Below, one piece after another: positions 24,989-35,282 of a stretch of DNA of 64,000 nucleotides; the first letter of the stretch is position 1, and every line of letters starts with the position of its first letter. The stretch covers positions 1-64,000 of the forward strand of contig JAJYIT010000024.1 in NCBI GenBank assembly GCA_021789975.1, read 5' to 3'. A model generated the notes under the pieces. It had not been told where the DNA came from. It did not search any database and saw only the letters and a list, made by a program, of their open reading frames with translations. Made by a program: the position numbers and the translations under genes. This DNA comes from Bacteroidota bacterium (GTDB taxonomy: Bacteria; Bacteroidota; Ignavibacteria; Kryptoniales; JAKASW01).

Positions 24989-27900
24989 TCACTTCCCCGC
25001 GTCAAGCAAATCTCTTAGAGTTCGAAGTATTTCAGACGTTGCGTAAGGCTTATGGACAAAGCTGGTCACACCGATTTCCATAAGCTTTGATTTTACCTCC
25101 GGTTCGATGAATCCGCTGGCAGCGATCAGCTTCGCCGAAGAATCGATTGCGCGTATCTGTCTCAATACTTCAGCCCCTGAAACCCTCGGCAGACCGATGT
25201 CTGAAATGACTGCGCCGATTTCTCCAATGTTTTTTCTGAATGCCTCGATCCCTTGATCACCATCCCGCGCCGATATCACCTGATAACCTTTGGATGTCAG
25301 AACTACCTTCACCAACTCCATCAACATCTGCTCATCCTCGATCACGAGAATCGTTTCGGTTCCCCCGCGGACATCCTCCATCGAAGGAGTTTTGTGCGGC
25401 GTGCTTACGGACTTCTCGTTTTTCACGGGAAGGAAGATTTGAAACGTCGTACCTCTGCCGGGCTGACTCTCTACTTCGATCCGGCCGTTGTGGTTCGTGA
25501 CAATGCTATGGACAAGGGCAAGTCCGAGTCCGGTTCCTTTGCCCACTCCCTTCGTGGTGAAGAAAGGATCGAAGATTCGCCGCTTGGTTTCTCCATCCAT
25601 GCCGATGCCGGTATCCCCGACGCCCAGTACGACATACTGGCCGCCGCCGGGTTCGGGAGACCTGCTGGAGAACTTTTCTCCATCGTCGAGATGCGTTGTC
25701 ATCGTGATTACACCACCGTCCGGCATCGCATCGCGCGCGTTGACGCACAAGTTCAAAATTACCTGATGCAACTGCGTAACATCAGCTGCAATTGTAGGAA
25801 CGTTATCTGCGAGGTTCGTGACTAAATTTACGGTTTTAGGAAGGGTTTCCTTGAGCAATCGGGCGGACTCATTTACCACTTCATTGATTTGAACAGTCTC
25901 ATAGATCGACTCTTCTTTCCGTGCGAATGTGAGCAACTGCTTGACGAGAGCAGCGCCGCGATCCGTCGCCTTCTTAATCGCGTTTACACTCTTTTCAATT
26001 CTATCGCGAGGCAGCTCTTTGGCATCCAGGAAGGCAGTGTACCCCATTATAATGCCGAGTATGTTGTTGAAGTCGTGCGCGATGCCGCCGGCCAAAGTGC
26101 CGAGGCTTTCCATTTTCTGAGCCTGCACCAGTTGTGTCTGAAGGCTTTTGCGCTGCTCGTCCCTGTCTAGATTCTCCATTGCGTACACGATATCCGACGA
26201 CAATTCCTGGAGAAGGAGGACCTCCTGCGGGTCGAAGAGACCGACTTCGGATGAATAAAAAGTGATACCGCCGTACAACCGATCCTCTCCCATGAATGGG
26301 AATGTGGCGGCTGACCCGATCCCAAACTTCAGCGAATCTGCCTTCCACGGCAACATAATGTCATCGTGCTCAATATCGTTTCGCACAACGGGATATCCCT
26401 TCCGGAGCTGGGCGCCCATCGGACCTCTGCCTATTGAATCTTTTCCTGTAAACGAAATATAGATAAGGTCAAGAAATTCGAGGGCTGAGCCCGCTTTCGC
26501 AGCGATCTTCAGACTCTGCTCTTCTTCGTTGACAATCCCGATCCAGGCAAGCTTAAAATTGCCGACTTCGACAGCGATCCGGCAAGCTTCTTCGAACAAT
26601 TTCTGTTTATCGCGGATGCGAACGATCGCCTGATTTATACCCGACAGGACGGCGTAGACCCGGTTCAATCTGCTGATTTTATCTTCCGCCTCTTTTCGTT
26701 CACTGATATCCTCAACGACACCGTCATAATAAAGTGTCTTGCCGTCAACATCACGTATCGCCCGTGCGTTCTCCCGCACGAAGATGGGAGTCCCATCCTT
26801 CTTTATCCACGAAGACTCAAGGCCTTTGATCTCGCCCTTCTCTTCGATCTCACTGACGAATTCACTTCTCGGATAAGACGGCTCGAATCCCGTCACCTCA
26901 AGATTGCGATTTGCAAGCTCTTCAAACGACGAATACCCAAGCAACTTGACTAGAGCCGGATTGGACATTAGTATTCTTCCGTCGGGGGTAGTTCTATAAA
27001 TTCCAACCGAGCTGTTTTCATAAAGCGTCCTGTAATTTTCCTCGCTCTGCCGCAATTCCTCGCGCGCTTTAAGCTGATCTGTTACGTCATGATGTATGAC
27101 CGTATAGATTTTCCTGCCGCCCACCTCGATCTGCGAAATAGATGCCTCCATCGGAAACGTTTCGCCGTTCGACCTGAGACCATAGATAATTCTCATCCTC
27201 ATCATGTGGCGCGACTTGTCTGTTTTCCCGGATCTTCCGAACCGCAATATCTGATTGGCATGAAGGTCACGATAAGGTTCGGGTATCAATTCGTCGAGCG
27301 TTTTGCCGATCATTTCTTCGGCAGTAACTCCGAACATTTTTTCCGAGGCTGGATTAAAGAGTATGATCTTCTGGTTTTCGTCGAGACTGATTATCCCGTC
27401 CATTGCCGAATTGATAAGACCAAGCAGTCGCAGTCTGCTCATTTCCAATTCCTCGGCCACACGTTTTTGCTCGTTAATTACTTCAGAGAACAGGATTATG
27501 CCGCCGATCTGTCCGGCATCTTCGTACCAGGGACGTATTTCCCACTTGACCCAATCGATGGTGCCATCGGCCCGTGCAAAAGCGTCCTCATCACACTTCT
27601 CTATTTTGCCGGTAAGACATTTCCGGTGAATTTCTTTCCATCTCTCCGGCATCTCCGGGAAGACATCATAGTGCGAGCGGCCCACGAGATCAATTTCCCC
27701 AAGTCTATAATCGGAGAGATAGCGACGGCTCGCCACGATGTATCTCATGTCGCAATCGAACATGGCGGCCGCAGCGGGACTGTTTTCGACGAAAAGCCGC
27801 AAGATTCGTTCCTGCCGCTCCAGTTTTCTTTCGGCTACTTTCCGGGCTTCTATACTACGCGCTACACTTATGACAGTTTGAATGCCATCAATATCTATGA

Positions 27901-28567
27901 CCCGTGAACCTACTTCAACCGGGAATATGGTACCGTCTTTTCTTCTGTGCACGTCCTCGAACATCAGTCCGCTGGTGCTCGCGAGTGTCAATTGTTCCGG
28001 CGTCCATCTCCTCTCGCCAGGGGGTCGGATGCCGTCAATGTCCATGGAAAGCATCTCCTCCCGAGTGTATCCGTACTCACTCAGCGCAGCGGCGTTCGCC
28101 TCTACAATGCGCATGTCGCTCAGCCTCACGAAGAAGATCATGTCTCTTGTGTTGTCGGCAAGTGCCTGATATTGCCTGAGCGCTCTTCCGGTCGCCACAA
28201 GTTCAGTGATGTCGTAAGCAACCGCCACAGTGGCATGGTGCCCGTTGAAATCCAGGATATGGGAGTTCACTTCTGCATCCACAATCTTCCCATCTTTCCG
28301 TTTGAACTTCCAACCTCTTGAATGACGGAAGGATGGTCGCTCCCCCCTGACCAGTGCGGTTTGCTTCTCCACTTCTTCTGAGGGCCAGACGTCTCTCAGC
28401 GTCATCGATAGGAGCTCGTCGCGGGAGTATCCTGAGACATGTTCGGTAGCGTCGTTGACTTCGAGAATTTCCAGGGTCTGCCGATCATATATCATCATAG
28501 GTTGTGGATAGGCGCGGAAGAGCAGGGGGAAAGTCTCGTCCGATTCTATGTGCTGCTGGCGTCCCAT
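24989..28567 (-). CDS. Multi-PAS/GAF hybrid sensor histidine kinase
   Basis: 1192 residues, no signal peptide or membrane helix visible, so probably cytoplasmic. Five PAS domains run from about 10 to 640 (repeated patterns such as RRKDGTIFPVEVGSRVIDIDG and WIKKDGTPIFVREN), then a GAF domain (about 650-805), HisKA with phospho-acceptor His831 (AGGIAHDFNN), HATPase_c (NARDAMPDGG, GDTGIGMD, GKGTGLGLALV) and a C-terminal receiver with acceptor Asp1123 (AVISDIGLP) and conserved KPY. It senses intracellular signals, perhaps redox or small ligands, and phosphorylates its own receiver. No response regulator with an output domain is adjacent, so the target is unknown. Confidence 0.92.
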   Translation of the reverse strand: MGRQQHIESDETFPLLFRAYPQPMMIYDRQTLEILEVNDATEHVSGYSRDELLSMTLRDVWPSEEVEKQTALVRGERPSFRHSRGWKFKRKDGKIVDAEVNSHILDFNGHHATVAVAYDITELVATGRALRQYQALADNTRDMIFFVRLSDMRIVEANAAALSEYGYTREEMLSMDIDGIRPPGERRWTPEQLTLASTSGLMFEDVHRRKDGTIFPVEVGSRVIDIDGIQTVISVARSIEARKVAERKLERQERILRLFVENSPAAAAMFDCDMRYIVASRRYLSDYRLGEIDLVGRSHYDVFPEMPERWKEIHRKCLTGKIEKCDEDAFARADGTIDWVKWEIRPWYEDAGQIGGIILFSEVINEQKRVAEELEMSRLRLLGLINSAMDGIISLDENQKIILFNPASEKMFGVTAEEMIGKTLDELIPEPYRDLHANQILRFGRSGKTDKSRHMMRMRIIYGLRSNGETFPMEASISQIEVGGRKIYTVIHHDVTDQLKAREELRQSEENYRTLYENSSVGIYRTTPDGRILMSNPALVKLLGYSSFEELANRNLEVTGFEPSYPRSEFVSEIEEKGEIKGLESSWIKKDGTPIFVRENARAIRDVDGKTLYYDGVVEDISERKEAEDKISRLNRVYAVLSGINQAIVRIRDKQKLFEEACRIAVEVGNFKLAWIGIVNEEEQSLKIAAKAGSALEFLDLIYISFTGKDSIGRGPMGAQLRKGYPVVRNDIEHDDIMLPWKADSLKFGIGSAATFPFMGEDRLYGGITFYSSEVGLFDPQEVLLLQELSSDIVYAMENLDRDEQRKSLQTQLVQAQKMESLGTLAGGIAHDFNNILGIIMGYTAFLDAKELPRDRIEKSVNAIKKATDRGAALVKQLLTFARKEESIYETVQINEVVNESARLLKETLPKTVNLVTNLADNVPTIAADVTQLHQVILNLCVNARDAMPDGGVITMTTHLDDGEKFSSRSPEPGGGQYVVLGVGDTGIGMDGETKRRIFDPFFTTKGVGKGTGLGLALVHSIVTNHNGRIEVESQPGRGTTFQIFLPVKNEKSVSTPHKTPSMEDVRGGTETILVIEDEQMLMELVKVVLTSKGYQVISARDGDQGIEAFRKNIGEIGAVISDIGLPRVSGAEVLRQIRAIDSSAKLIAASGFIEPEVKSKLMEIGVTSFVHKPYATSEILRTLRDLLDAGK

Positions 28568-28947
28568 TGAACGGCGATCTCCATTAAGGTTATGCTTCTG
28601 AATCGATGAGTCTAAAGTGGGACGGGGAAAAAACCCTTTCGGTCAGAACGGCGCGATTGAATAACAATTCCCCGCGATCAGAACTCGGTCCACTCGTTCT
28701 CTCTTCTCATATTCGTTCTTCTGAAGCAATTCGACTCGATGACGCCGCAACCTGCATGTTTGGAACCCAAGTGGGACGGCCCTATCCTTCGAGAACGCCA
28801 TTAAGGACTTCGATAGTAATGTCGGAATTTGTCTGAGGAACATTACCCTCAAAAGTGGGGACTAACGCCCCCTTTTAGTTTAAGCCTAAAGTTAAAATGT
28901 AAGCTCTTTACGACGAGATCGATATGACGGTTTTCACATTCGACAGA
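28568..28947. other. Intergenic region between GH3 gene and hybrid kinase
   Basis: 380 bp that lies downstream of the GH3 stop and upstream of the kinase start, both minus strand. It should contain the kinase promoter. Nothing else recognisable was seen; short frames in it lack family resemblance. Confidence 0.35.
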
Positions 28948-31347
28948 TCAACGCAACTCAAATCCCGCCGAGAGTTTTGCCTCCGAATTGTCACCCACAT
29001 AAGCCGTGAATTTTCCCGGCTCAAGCTCCCATTTCCGGTCCGCACCCCATATTTCCAAATCTCTTTGCTTGATGCGGATCGCAATCTCATTTGATTCACC
29101 AGGCATCAGATATACTTTTGCAAATCCCTTAAGTGATCTGACGGGAGTCTCTACGCTCGCGTTCTCTTCACGTACGTAGACCTGTGCCACTTCGTCTCCT
29201 GCAATCTTGCCGGTATTGCTGATTTTGAAAGTCACAGATACATCTCTGCGGCTGCGGATAGATGGCGCATCGACTTTCAGGTCGCTGAATTTGAAAGTCG
29301 TGTAACTTAATCCATACCCGAATGGAAAGAGCGGGAAAGATTTTCCATCGACGTAGTTGGTGAACTTCGAAGGGCCGTGGTCGTAGTAATCTGGCAATTG
29401 TCCAACGTCTCTCGGAAAAGACATTACAAGATGGCCGGAAGGGTTATTTTTGCCGAAGAGAGTTTCGACAATCGCGCGTCCGCCGAACTCTCCCGGATAC
29501 CACGCTTCAAGAATCGCGGGCACATGCTGTGCAGCCCATGGAATAGCGAGAGGTCTGCCGTTTTGCTGCACTAAAACAACCGGCACACCCGTGGCAACGA
29601 CAGCCCGCAATAGCTCTTCCTGGTTTCCCGGGAGGCCGAGTTGTGACCTGTCATGGCCTTCGCCTGAAATGCCACTGTTCTCTCCGAGTGCGAGGATCAC
29701 TACTTTAGCCTGCCTCGCGATTTCAACTCCATGATCGATGCTGTCGCCGCGCGCGTAGAGAACTTTTGTTCCAGACGAAACGTATTTTCTGATTTGTGCG
29801 AGCAATCCTTGCTGGGTCCTGTCGCCAGGCATGGCGGAATAATCACCGAGGCGTGTGCTGTCTGCATTCGGACCTATGACAGCTATACTGCTGAGGTCCC
29901 TGTTCAAAGGTAGAAGATCGTTTTCGTTTTTCAACAGACATATCGACTGTCGGGCAACTTCGCGAGAGAGTGCAAGGTGCGCCGGCGAGCGACTTACTCG
30001 CTTGTCAAGATCCGGGTCGACATAAGGATGGTCGAAAAGTCCAAGCAGGAATTTCACCCTGAGAACACGTGCGACGGCGCGATTGACCGCAGCTACGGAG
30101 ATCTTCCCATCTCTCACACCCTCGATGATCGCATTTTGAAAAGTGTCGTGAGGGAAGTCGTAGAACTGCATGTCGACACCGGATTTGATGGCAAGCCGTA
30201 CAGCATCGCCCGGTGTCGCCGCGACATGGAAAATATCGTATAGCCTCCGAATCGCGCCGAGATCCGACAGGACTAATCCTTCGAAACCCCAATCGTCCCG
30301 CAGAACGGTTGTCAGAAGCCAGGGATTCGCCGTGCAAGGAAGTCCGTCGACACTGTTGTATGCCGCCATGATTCCCATGACGTGTCCTTCACGAACCAAC
30401 GGTTCGAACGGCTTGAGAAGAACAGTCAGCATCTCCCTTTCGCCGGCGTGAGTGGGAGCGGTGTTGAGACCGCTTTCGGGTACTCCGTAGCCTGCAAAGT
30501 GTTTAGGCTCGGATATGCAGGTCGAGTCGGTAGCAAGTGACTTGCCCTGCATCCCTTCAACGTAAGCGAGTCCGATTCTTCCAGTTAAAAATGGATCTTC
30601 GCCGAAAGTCTCTTCAACGCGTCCCCACCGCGGGTCACGCGCGAGATTGACGACCGGAGTAAGAAGCATGTCCACTCCATCCGCGCGGGCCTCAGAAGCA
30701 ATTGCCGAGCCTTCCTCACGCGCCAGCTTTGTGTTCCATGTCGACGCGAGGTTCACGCTTTGCGGGAACACCGTCTGGTCGAGTCCGAGATAACCGTGGA
30801 GGCCTTCTTCGATGAAGAGTGCGGGAATTCCGAGCCTGTTGTGGTCGATTACCCATTTCTGGATCACGTTGTAGAGTTGCGGACTTGGATAAATATCATG
30901 GATCGATCCTGCGCCGAGATTGCCGAGGACCTTCTCCGCTCGCGCCGGGTTGAAGACCGCATCGGGTTTTGCGTGCGTGTTGTCGGCTCTCTGGCCCGGA
31001 TCGAGAAAATCCTTTGCACCGGAGTACATGTCGAGCTGCCTTGCTTTCTCAGGAAGAGTCATTCTCTTCAGAAGGTCTCGCACGCGTTCCTCTACCGGCA
31101 GCTTCGGATTTTGGTATGGCAGGAGTACCCTCCTTGACGGGCCGACGCTGCTTTGTTTAATTTCGGGAATCGACGCACCTGCAGCAGGAGGATTTGTGGC
31201 ACAGAGAACGATAGTAAGTGCGACAATCCCAAGGAAGATATTAGAAAAGACTCGACCGCGGATCAAAACTGATCCTACGGATTTCCACCGATCATCAAAT
31301 GTGATGATCTTGAGAAATCCATGAAGATTCGTTCGTTCTGTGTGCAT
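28948..31347 (-). CDS. GH3 beta-glucosidase/xylosidase-type enzyme
   Basis: 799 residues. A long N-terminus precedes a hydrophobic export segment (about 36-60; IFLGIVALTIVLCATNPPAAGA). The GH3 N-terminal TIM-barrel (about 85-400) contains RLGIPALFIEEGLHG, PKHFAGYG and the nucleophile region GLVLSDLGAI with Asp362. The GH3 C-terminal domain (about 435-660; ENDLLPLNRDLSSIAVIGPNAD, GHDRSQLGLPGNQEEL) and a fibronectin III-like tail (about 700-790; RSLKGFAKVYLMPGES) follow. Such retaining enzymes release beta-linked glucose or xylose from oligosaccharides. It lies 53 bp downstream of the GH38 gene on the same strand and is probably co-transcribed. Confidence 0.93.
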   Translation of the reverse strand: MHTERTNLHGFLKIITFDDRWKSVGSVLIRGRVFSNIFLGIVALTIVLCATNPPAAGASIPEIKQSSVGPSRRVLLPYQNPKLPVEERVRDLLKRMTLPEKARQLDMYSGAKDFLDPGQRADNTHAKPDAVFNPARAEKVLGNLGAGSIHDIYPSPQLYNVIQKWVIDHNRLGIPALFIEEGLHGYLGLDQTVFPQSVNLASTWNTKLAREEGSAIASEARADGVDMLLTPVVNLARDPRWGRVEETFGEDPFLTGRIGLAYVEGMQGKSLATDSTCISEPKHFAGYGVPESGLNTAPTHAGEREMLTVLLKPFEPLVREGHVMGIMAAYNSVDGLPCTANPWLLTTVLRDDWGFEGLVLSDLGAIRRLYDIFHVAATPGDAVRLAIKSGVDMQFYDFPHDTFQNAIIEGVRDGKISVAAVNRAVARVLRVKFLLGLFDHPYVDPDLDKRVSRSPAHLALSREVARQSICLLKNENDLLPLNRDLSSIAVIGPNADSTRLGDYSAMPGDRTQQGLLAQIRKYVSSGTKVLYARGDSIDHGVEIARQAKVVILALGENSGISGEGHDRSQLGLPGNQEELLRAVVATGVPVVLVQQNGRPLAIPWAAQHVPAILEAWYPGEFGGRAIVETLFGKNNPSGHLVMSFPRDVGQLPDYYDHGPSKFTNYVDGKSFPLFPFGYGLSYTTFKFSDLKVDAPSIRSRRDVSVTFKISNTGKIAGDEVAQVYVREENASVETPVRSLKGFAKVYLMPGESNEIAIRIKQRDLEIWGADRKWELEPGKFTAYVGDNSEAKLSAGFELR

Positions 31348-31400
31348 CCCTGCCTACTCTACGAGTCGTTGACCGCGAGGCATGCGCGTTCTATTTCTTG

Positions 31401-34400
31401 TCATCTCAGCGATCCTGTTTCAGGTGAGCTTTGTGCCAATGCCGCAGGAAGGAAACGGTCGTAACCGTGCTTGTAGTTCAGCGTATCGAAGAGTGCCTGC
31501 GCCGGTTTGGCGTTGTCGTTCTCATCGTAAGCTGCACTCATGGCAAATATCCTGATGTTCTTGTTGGCTGGCAGCTTCACTTCTTTTGCGCCGGCGGGCA
31601 GATCGATTCTGTATTTGTATATGTAGGCGTAAGCGTAAGCTTCATCCTTGCCATCAGGTAGATGACGGAACTGTGTGAAGTAGCCGACGTCCCCTTTTCG
31701 CGTGTAACCGGGCTGAAGGCCCACATAATGGATTCCTCTCCAGCCGTAATTCTTTTCAAGAGTATCGGGATTATCCCACAACCTCTTGTCCCATTGGCCG
31801 AAGAACCCCGACCAGGGTTCGACCGAAATATCGACTGACTTATCTCCGACCATGAATGTCCCATTTTGGAGCGTATCGCCGGAGGCAGCGAGCATATAGA
31901 GACGATTGAATTTTCCTTTAGGAAGTCTTATCGTCTGGTTATCGCACGCGACTGCGTTGTCCCGGGCTCTTTGCCTCGGTCCCATCGCGAAACTGATGTC
32001 TTCACTCACGATGGTTTTCGGAATAACCTCAAGTGGGTAGGATCTTCCTTCTTGATCATAATTACCTGTGGCCATATCATTTCGGTTCGTCATCGCAACC
32101 ATGTTGTACGGCAGATGCACCGGCACCGACTCAGGCTGTGAGAGTTTTTCCTTCGGCGGAGCAAGATTCAACTCGAACGTCATTATATGATAAGGCGTCG
32201 CATCGAAAATAAGTTTCCCGTTTCGAACGGTTGCAGGTCCGAGATAGCGTTCCTGTCCGTCTACTTGTTTCGCAGAAAGCACACGACCGGCTAAGGAGAC
32301 TTCGACATTCTTCCAAGACTTCCCCTTTGCCTCGACGATTCTCAGAATGATTCCCTTGCCGTTCTCAGCTCTTTTGAGAGCCATGACGTGTATGTCGGGA
32401 TTACTGATTCTCATGAAAGAAAACGATTTGCCGAGATAACCCGAATGAGTCGGAGCCTGGAATGTGATCAGCGGTTGATTGAGACGGAGGCCCGCCAAAT
32501 CGGAGTTGCCTTCTTTCCAACCACCTTCATGACCATAAACAGCATACAGCATATTGTTCTTGCCGATATCCTGGTACGCCTGATCGAGGTAACCGACTTT
32601 CTCGCGGACGCCCGGCGTGTACATGAGAGTCAAGCGTACTTCATTATCGGAAGGCTTGTCGGAACCGTTCTTGCAATCTTCAAGAATCGAAACTCCGTAA
32701 TCGCCGGATTTATCGGTAAGATCGAACCACTGATGTGAAGGCACCTCGAACTTCTTCGGGCCATTGTTGCCGCGCTCGACAGTCCCGACCTCTTCATTGT
32801 ATGTCGCCATCGGGTTCGAGACGGTCAGAGGGAAAGTAGCATCGAGGGCGACTCCGAGCGTCGCCCAATCTATGAAAGTCTTGAACTCAACTCGGTCTCC
32901 AGCTTCGCCCGCAGCGAGTCGGATTTCCTGCACGACTTTCGAATTACGCGAATCACGGATTACCTGTATGCCGATTCTTGCCGGCCCATCTTCTACGATC
33001 TTCATTTTTGCCGGCCCATCGACATAACCTTCGGGAGGCATCTTCTGATCGGACCAGTCCATGTTCCAGGCAGGCCAGTACTCCGGCCGCTCGTGCATGA
33101 ACGCAAGCCTGATTGGCGCCGAAAGAAGCTCCTTGTTTGCGACCCTGTCATAAATAGTGGAGACGTCACCATTCTTATCGATCTTCACCACGTATTTCGA
33201 ATTCTCCAGCGTCGAGTCGGTTACTTGGAGTCCGGTGTTCATCGAACAGGGGACATCCGATTCCCTGACTTCATAAACCGAATAGCTCATTGAAGGGGTC
33301 TTCGCGAGGAAAACGACCGTCAGCTTGTCTCCATCCAGTTTCTGAATTTGAGACGGGACTTCTTTTCCATCCGGGGCAAACACTCTCACGGCTTTCGGGG
33401 CGACACCCGGGAATGTCACCGTTGCTTTTGCGACATCCTGTCTTTCGATCGGAAGCGAGTTGTAGACGACGACCGGGATGCCTTCGCCGCGAGTATCCAG
33501 CGCTCTGACCGTTGCCCCTGATGCGTCGGCAAGAATGTAACTGAACTGATTTGCTGCCAGCAGTTGGTCGTTCCACATATAGTCGAATGCTTCGGGTATG
33601 CATGTTCCTGCCAGCATGTCGTGGAACTGAGTCGCAAGAGTCAGCCACCACGCCTCATCCATTTTCTTCGTCGGATATGTCATCCCACCGAGCCATGTCC
33701 CCATTACCGATGCCGCTTCGGCGTTGCATCCGAGGAACTCCAGCTTCCTGTTCCAGCGTTTCAGATATGCCGCGGAGTTGATCGAGCCGGCGGAATGGTT
33801 GGTGAGAAGGAGATCGCCGGTGTATGACGGCAGTTTCGCCTTCTGAGCAGGAGTAATGTCTTTGAACATCTGATCGGCTTTCGAAGATACAACCCGGATA
33901 TTTGCTCTGTCCTTCAGACTTTTTTCAAGCCACCACACGGAGCTATCTGTCGGTGAACCGCCGACGTCACCTGTACCATAATACATGTAATCGGTATAGA
34001 CGCCTGCGGATCTTCCGAGCTTATTGATGCGATCTACCCAGACAGTGTCTTTGCCGAGATCACCTTTGATGGCCCCGGCGTAGTCGCCAGGATTGAGAGC
34101 CGCAATCACCGAGTGCCCGTCTGGGCCGATCCATCTTCCGACGTTGAACGGGATTCCGACGGCTGAGCCCCAGGTAAGTTTCTGAGTCGAGAAGCCTTTG
34201 ATGCCGCAGCTTGCAAGGATCGACGGAAGAGACCATGCAAACCCGAAGCAATCCGGAAGCATGTACTCATCGCTCGCGACGCCGAACTCTTTTCTGAAAT
34301 ACTCGTTGCCATAAAGGACCTGCCTTATGATCGATTCTGCCGATGGATTAAGTTCGTCGTTCTCTTCAATTGAAGAACCCGCGGGGAACCACCTTCCTTC

Positions 34401-34706
34401 CTTTATGTACATTTTCACAGAATCAAATTGGGCGGGATAGTATTGCTGCATGAACCTGTACCTGTTCGCACCGGTAAAGTTGAAAATGTAATTTGGATAT
34501 TTCTTGAAGAGCGCAAAGTTGTCCTCCATCGTGTTCCAGACATATTTGTCAATCGTAGTCGGATAATCCCACCGCCACTGAGTGTCCAAATGGGCATAGC
34601 CGACCGTATAAAGGACTTTCTGTTTTGACAGGTTATAATGCTGTGCGAACACTGAACTCGAGAATAAGATGAGAGTTGCTAAGAATGAAGTGACAAAAGT
34701 TTTCAT
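31401..34706 (-). CDS. Exported GH38 alpha-mannosidase
   Basis: Start at the ATG at 34706, which has a perfect AGGAGG site; the frame is open for eight codons more. 1101 residues. Signal peptide 1-21. The GH38 catalytic domain begins with GYAHLDTQWRWDY, giving zinc ligands His39 and Asp41, and the nucleophile region LPDCFGFAWSLPSIL has Asp152 as predicted nucleophile. A middle three-helix domain (about 290-400) and long beta-sandwich domains follow. GH38 enzymes are retaining, zinc-dependent alpha-mannosidases that trim N-glycan-like or other alpha-mannosides. With GH92 at the window's left end and GH3 directly downstream, it supports use of mannose-rich glycans. Confidence 0.93.
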   Translation of the reverse strand: MKTFVTSFLATLILFSSSVFAQHYNLSKQKVLYTVGYAHLDTQWRWDYPTTIDKYVWNTMEDNFALFKKYPNYIFNFTGANRYRFMQQYYPAQFDSVKMYIKEGRWFPAGSSIEENDELNPSAESIIRQVLYGNEYFRKEFGVASDEYMLPDCFGFAWSLPSILASCGIKGFSTQKLTWGSAVGIPFNVGRWIGPDGHSVIAALNPGDYAGAIKGDLGKDTVWVDRINKLGRSAGVYTDYMYYGTGDVGGSPTDSSVWWLEKSLKDRANIRVVSSKADQMFKDITPAQKAKLPSYTGDLLLTNHSAGSINSAAYLKRWNRKLEFLGCNAEAASVMGTWLGGMTYPTKKMDEAWWLTLATQFHDMLAGTCIPEAFDYMWNDQLLAANQFSYILADASGATVRALDTRGEGIPVVVYNSLPIERQDVAKATVTFPGVAPKAVRVFAPDGKEVPSQIQKLDGDKLTVVFLAKTPSMSYSVYEVRESDVPCSMNTGLQVTDSTLENSKYVVKIDKNGDVSTIYDRVANKELLSAPIRLAFMHERPEYWPAWNMDWSDQKMPPEGYVDGPAKMKIVEDGPARIGIQVIRDSRNSKVVQEIRLAAGEAGDRVEFKTFIDWATLGVALDATFPLTVSNPMATYNEEVGTVERGNNGPKKFEVPSHQWFDLTDKSGDYGVSILEDCKNGSDKPSDNEVRLTLMYTPGVREKVGYLDQAYQDIGKNNMLYAVYGHEGGWKEGNSDLAGLRLNQPLITFQAPTHSGYLGKSFSFMRISNPDIHVMALKRAENGKGIILRIVEAKGKSWKNVEVSLAGRVLSAKQVDGQERYLGPATVRNGKLIFDATPYHIMTFELNLAPPKEKLSQPESVPVHLPYNMVAMTNRNDMATGNYDQEGRSYPLEVIPKTIVSEDISFAMGPRQRARDNAVACDNQTIRLPKGKFNRLYMLAASGDTLQNGTFMVGDKSVDISVEPWSGFFGQWDKRLWDNPDTLEKNYGWRGIHYVGLQPGYTRKGDVGYFTQFRHLPDGKDEAYAYAYIYKYRIDLPAGAKEVKLPANKNIRIFAMSAAYDENDNAKPAQALFDTLNYKHGYDRFLPAALAQSSPETGSLR

Positions 34707-34768
34707 TGAAACCTCCTGATTATTCAGCAAATAAGAAATATACCGGAAGAATTGCCCACGAATGGTCC

Positions 34769-34996
34769 TTACGACGACAGGTTGTATAATTCCTCAAGCG
34801 TAAGCCCGGCTTCACGTATGATCGCTCTCAATGTGCCCTTTGAGATTTTCTTGTGGTCAGGAACCGTCAGCCTTCTGTATGGCGGTTTCACATTCCGAAG
34901 AATAATATGACTCCCGGTCTGATGATCAATTTAATATCCAAGCTTGCTCAGAATCTTGCAGAGACCTCTACCGGAGATCGGCCGCAATTTGCACAC
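34769..34996 (-). pseudogene. hicA: hicA toxin gene interrupted by an in-frame TAA
   Basis: Reading from a GTG at 34996 (inside the end of hicB), the frame gives CKLRPISGRGLCKILSKLGY, a TAA stop at 34933-34931, then IDHQTGSHIILRNV, RRLTVPDHKKISKGTL and RAIIREAGLTLEELYNL to a stop at 34769. Together these 75 codons match HicA along its whole length, including the GSH motif with the catalytic histidine of this double-stranded RNA-binding-fold RNase. Only the codon after GY is wrong; a GAA-to-TAA change would explain it. As written, only a 21-residue fragment can be made. Confidence 0.8.
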
Positions 34997-35205
34997 AGCG
35001 ATACCTCTACTATTTCCTCTTCAATTGGAGGCGGGATGGCCTCACCATGTTCTTTCAGACTTTGGATATACCCCTTGATTGCGCCGCGTATATTTTCCAG
35101 AGCAGCATCACGTGTTTCTCCTTGAGACACGCAGCCTGGTAACGCGGGACACGAAACCACAAACACGCCATCCTCGTCGCGTTCGATTTCAACTTTATAT
35201 TTCAT
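34948..35205 (-). CDS. hicB: HicB-family antitoxin
   Basis: 85 residues from the ATG at 35205 (MKYKVEIERDEDGVF); an ATG four codons upstream is less likely. The HicB core is plain: VVSCPALPGCVSQGETRDAALENIRGAIKGYI, the partly degraded RNase-H-like fold that neutralises HicA. The last 16 residues (CANCGRSPVEVSARF) arise from overlap with the hicA frame and are probably not conserved. There is no extra C-terminal DNA-binding domain. The antitoxin frame is intact while the toxin frame overlapping its 3' end is broken. Confidence 0.85.
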   Translation of the reverse strand: MKYKVEIERDEDGVFVVSCPALPGCVSQGETRDAALENIRGAIKGYIQSLKEHGEAIPPPIEEEIVEVSLCANCGRSPVEVSARF

Positions 35206-35282
35206 TGCAGATCTCAATCGTTAGATCATTCAATAACGCATGTGGCCCGTAAAATATAATACAGACAACCCTCGAATAGCAG

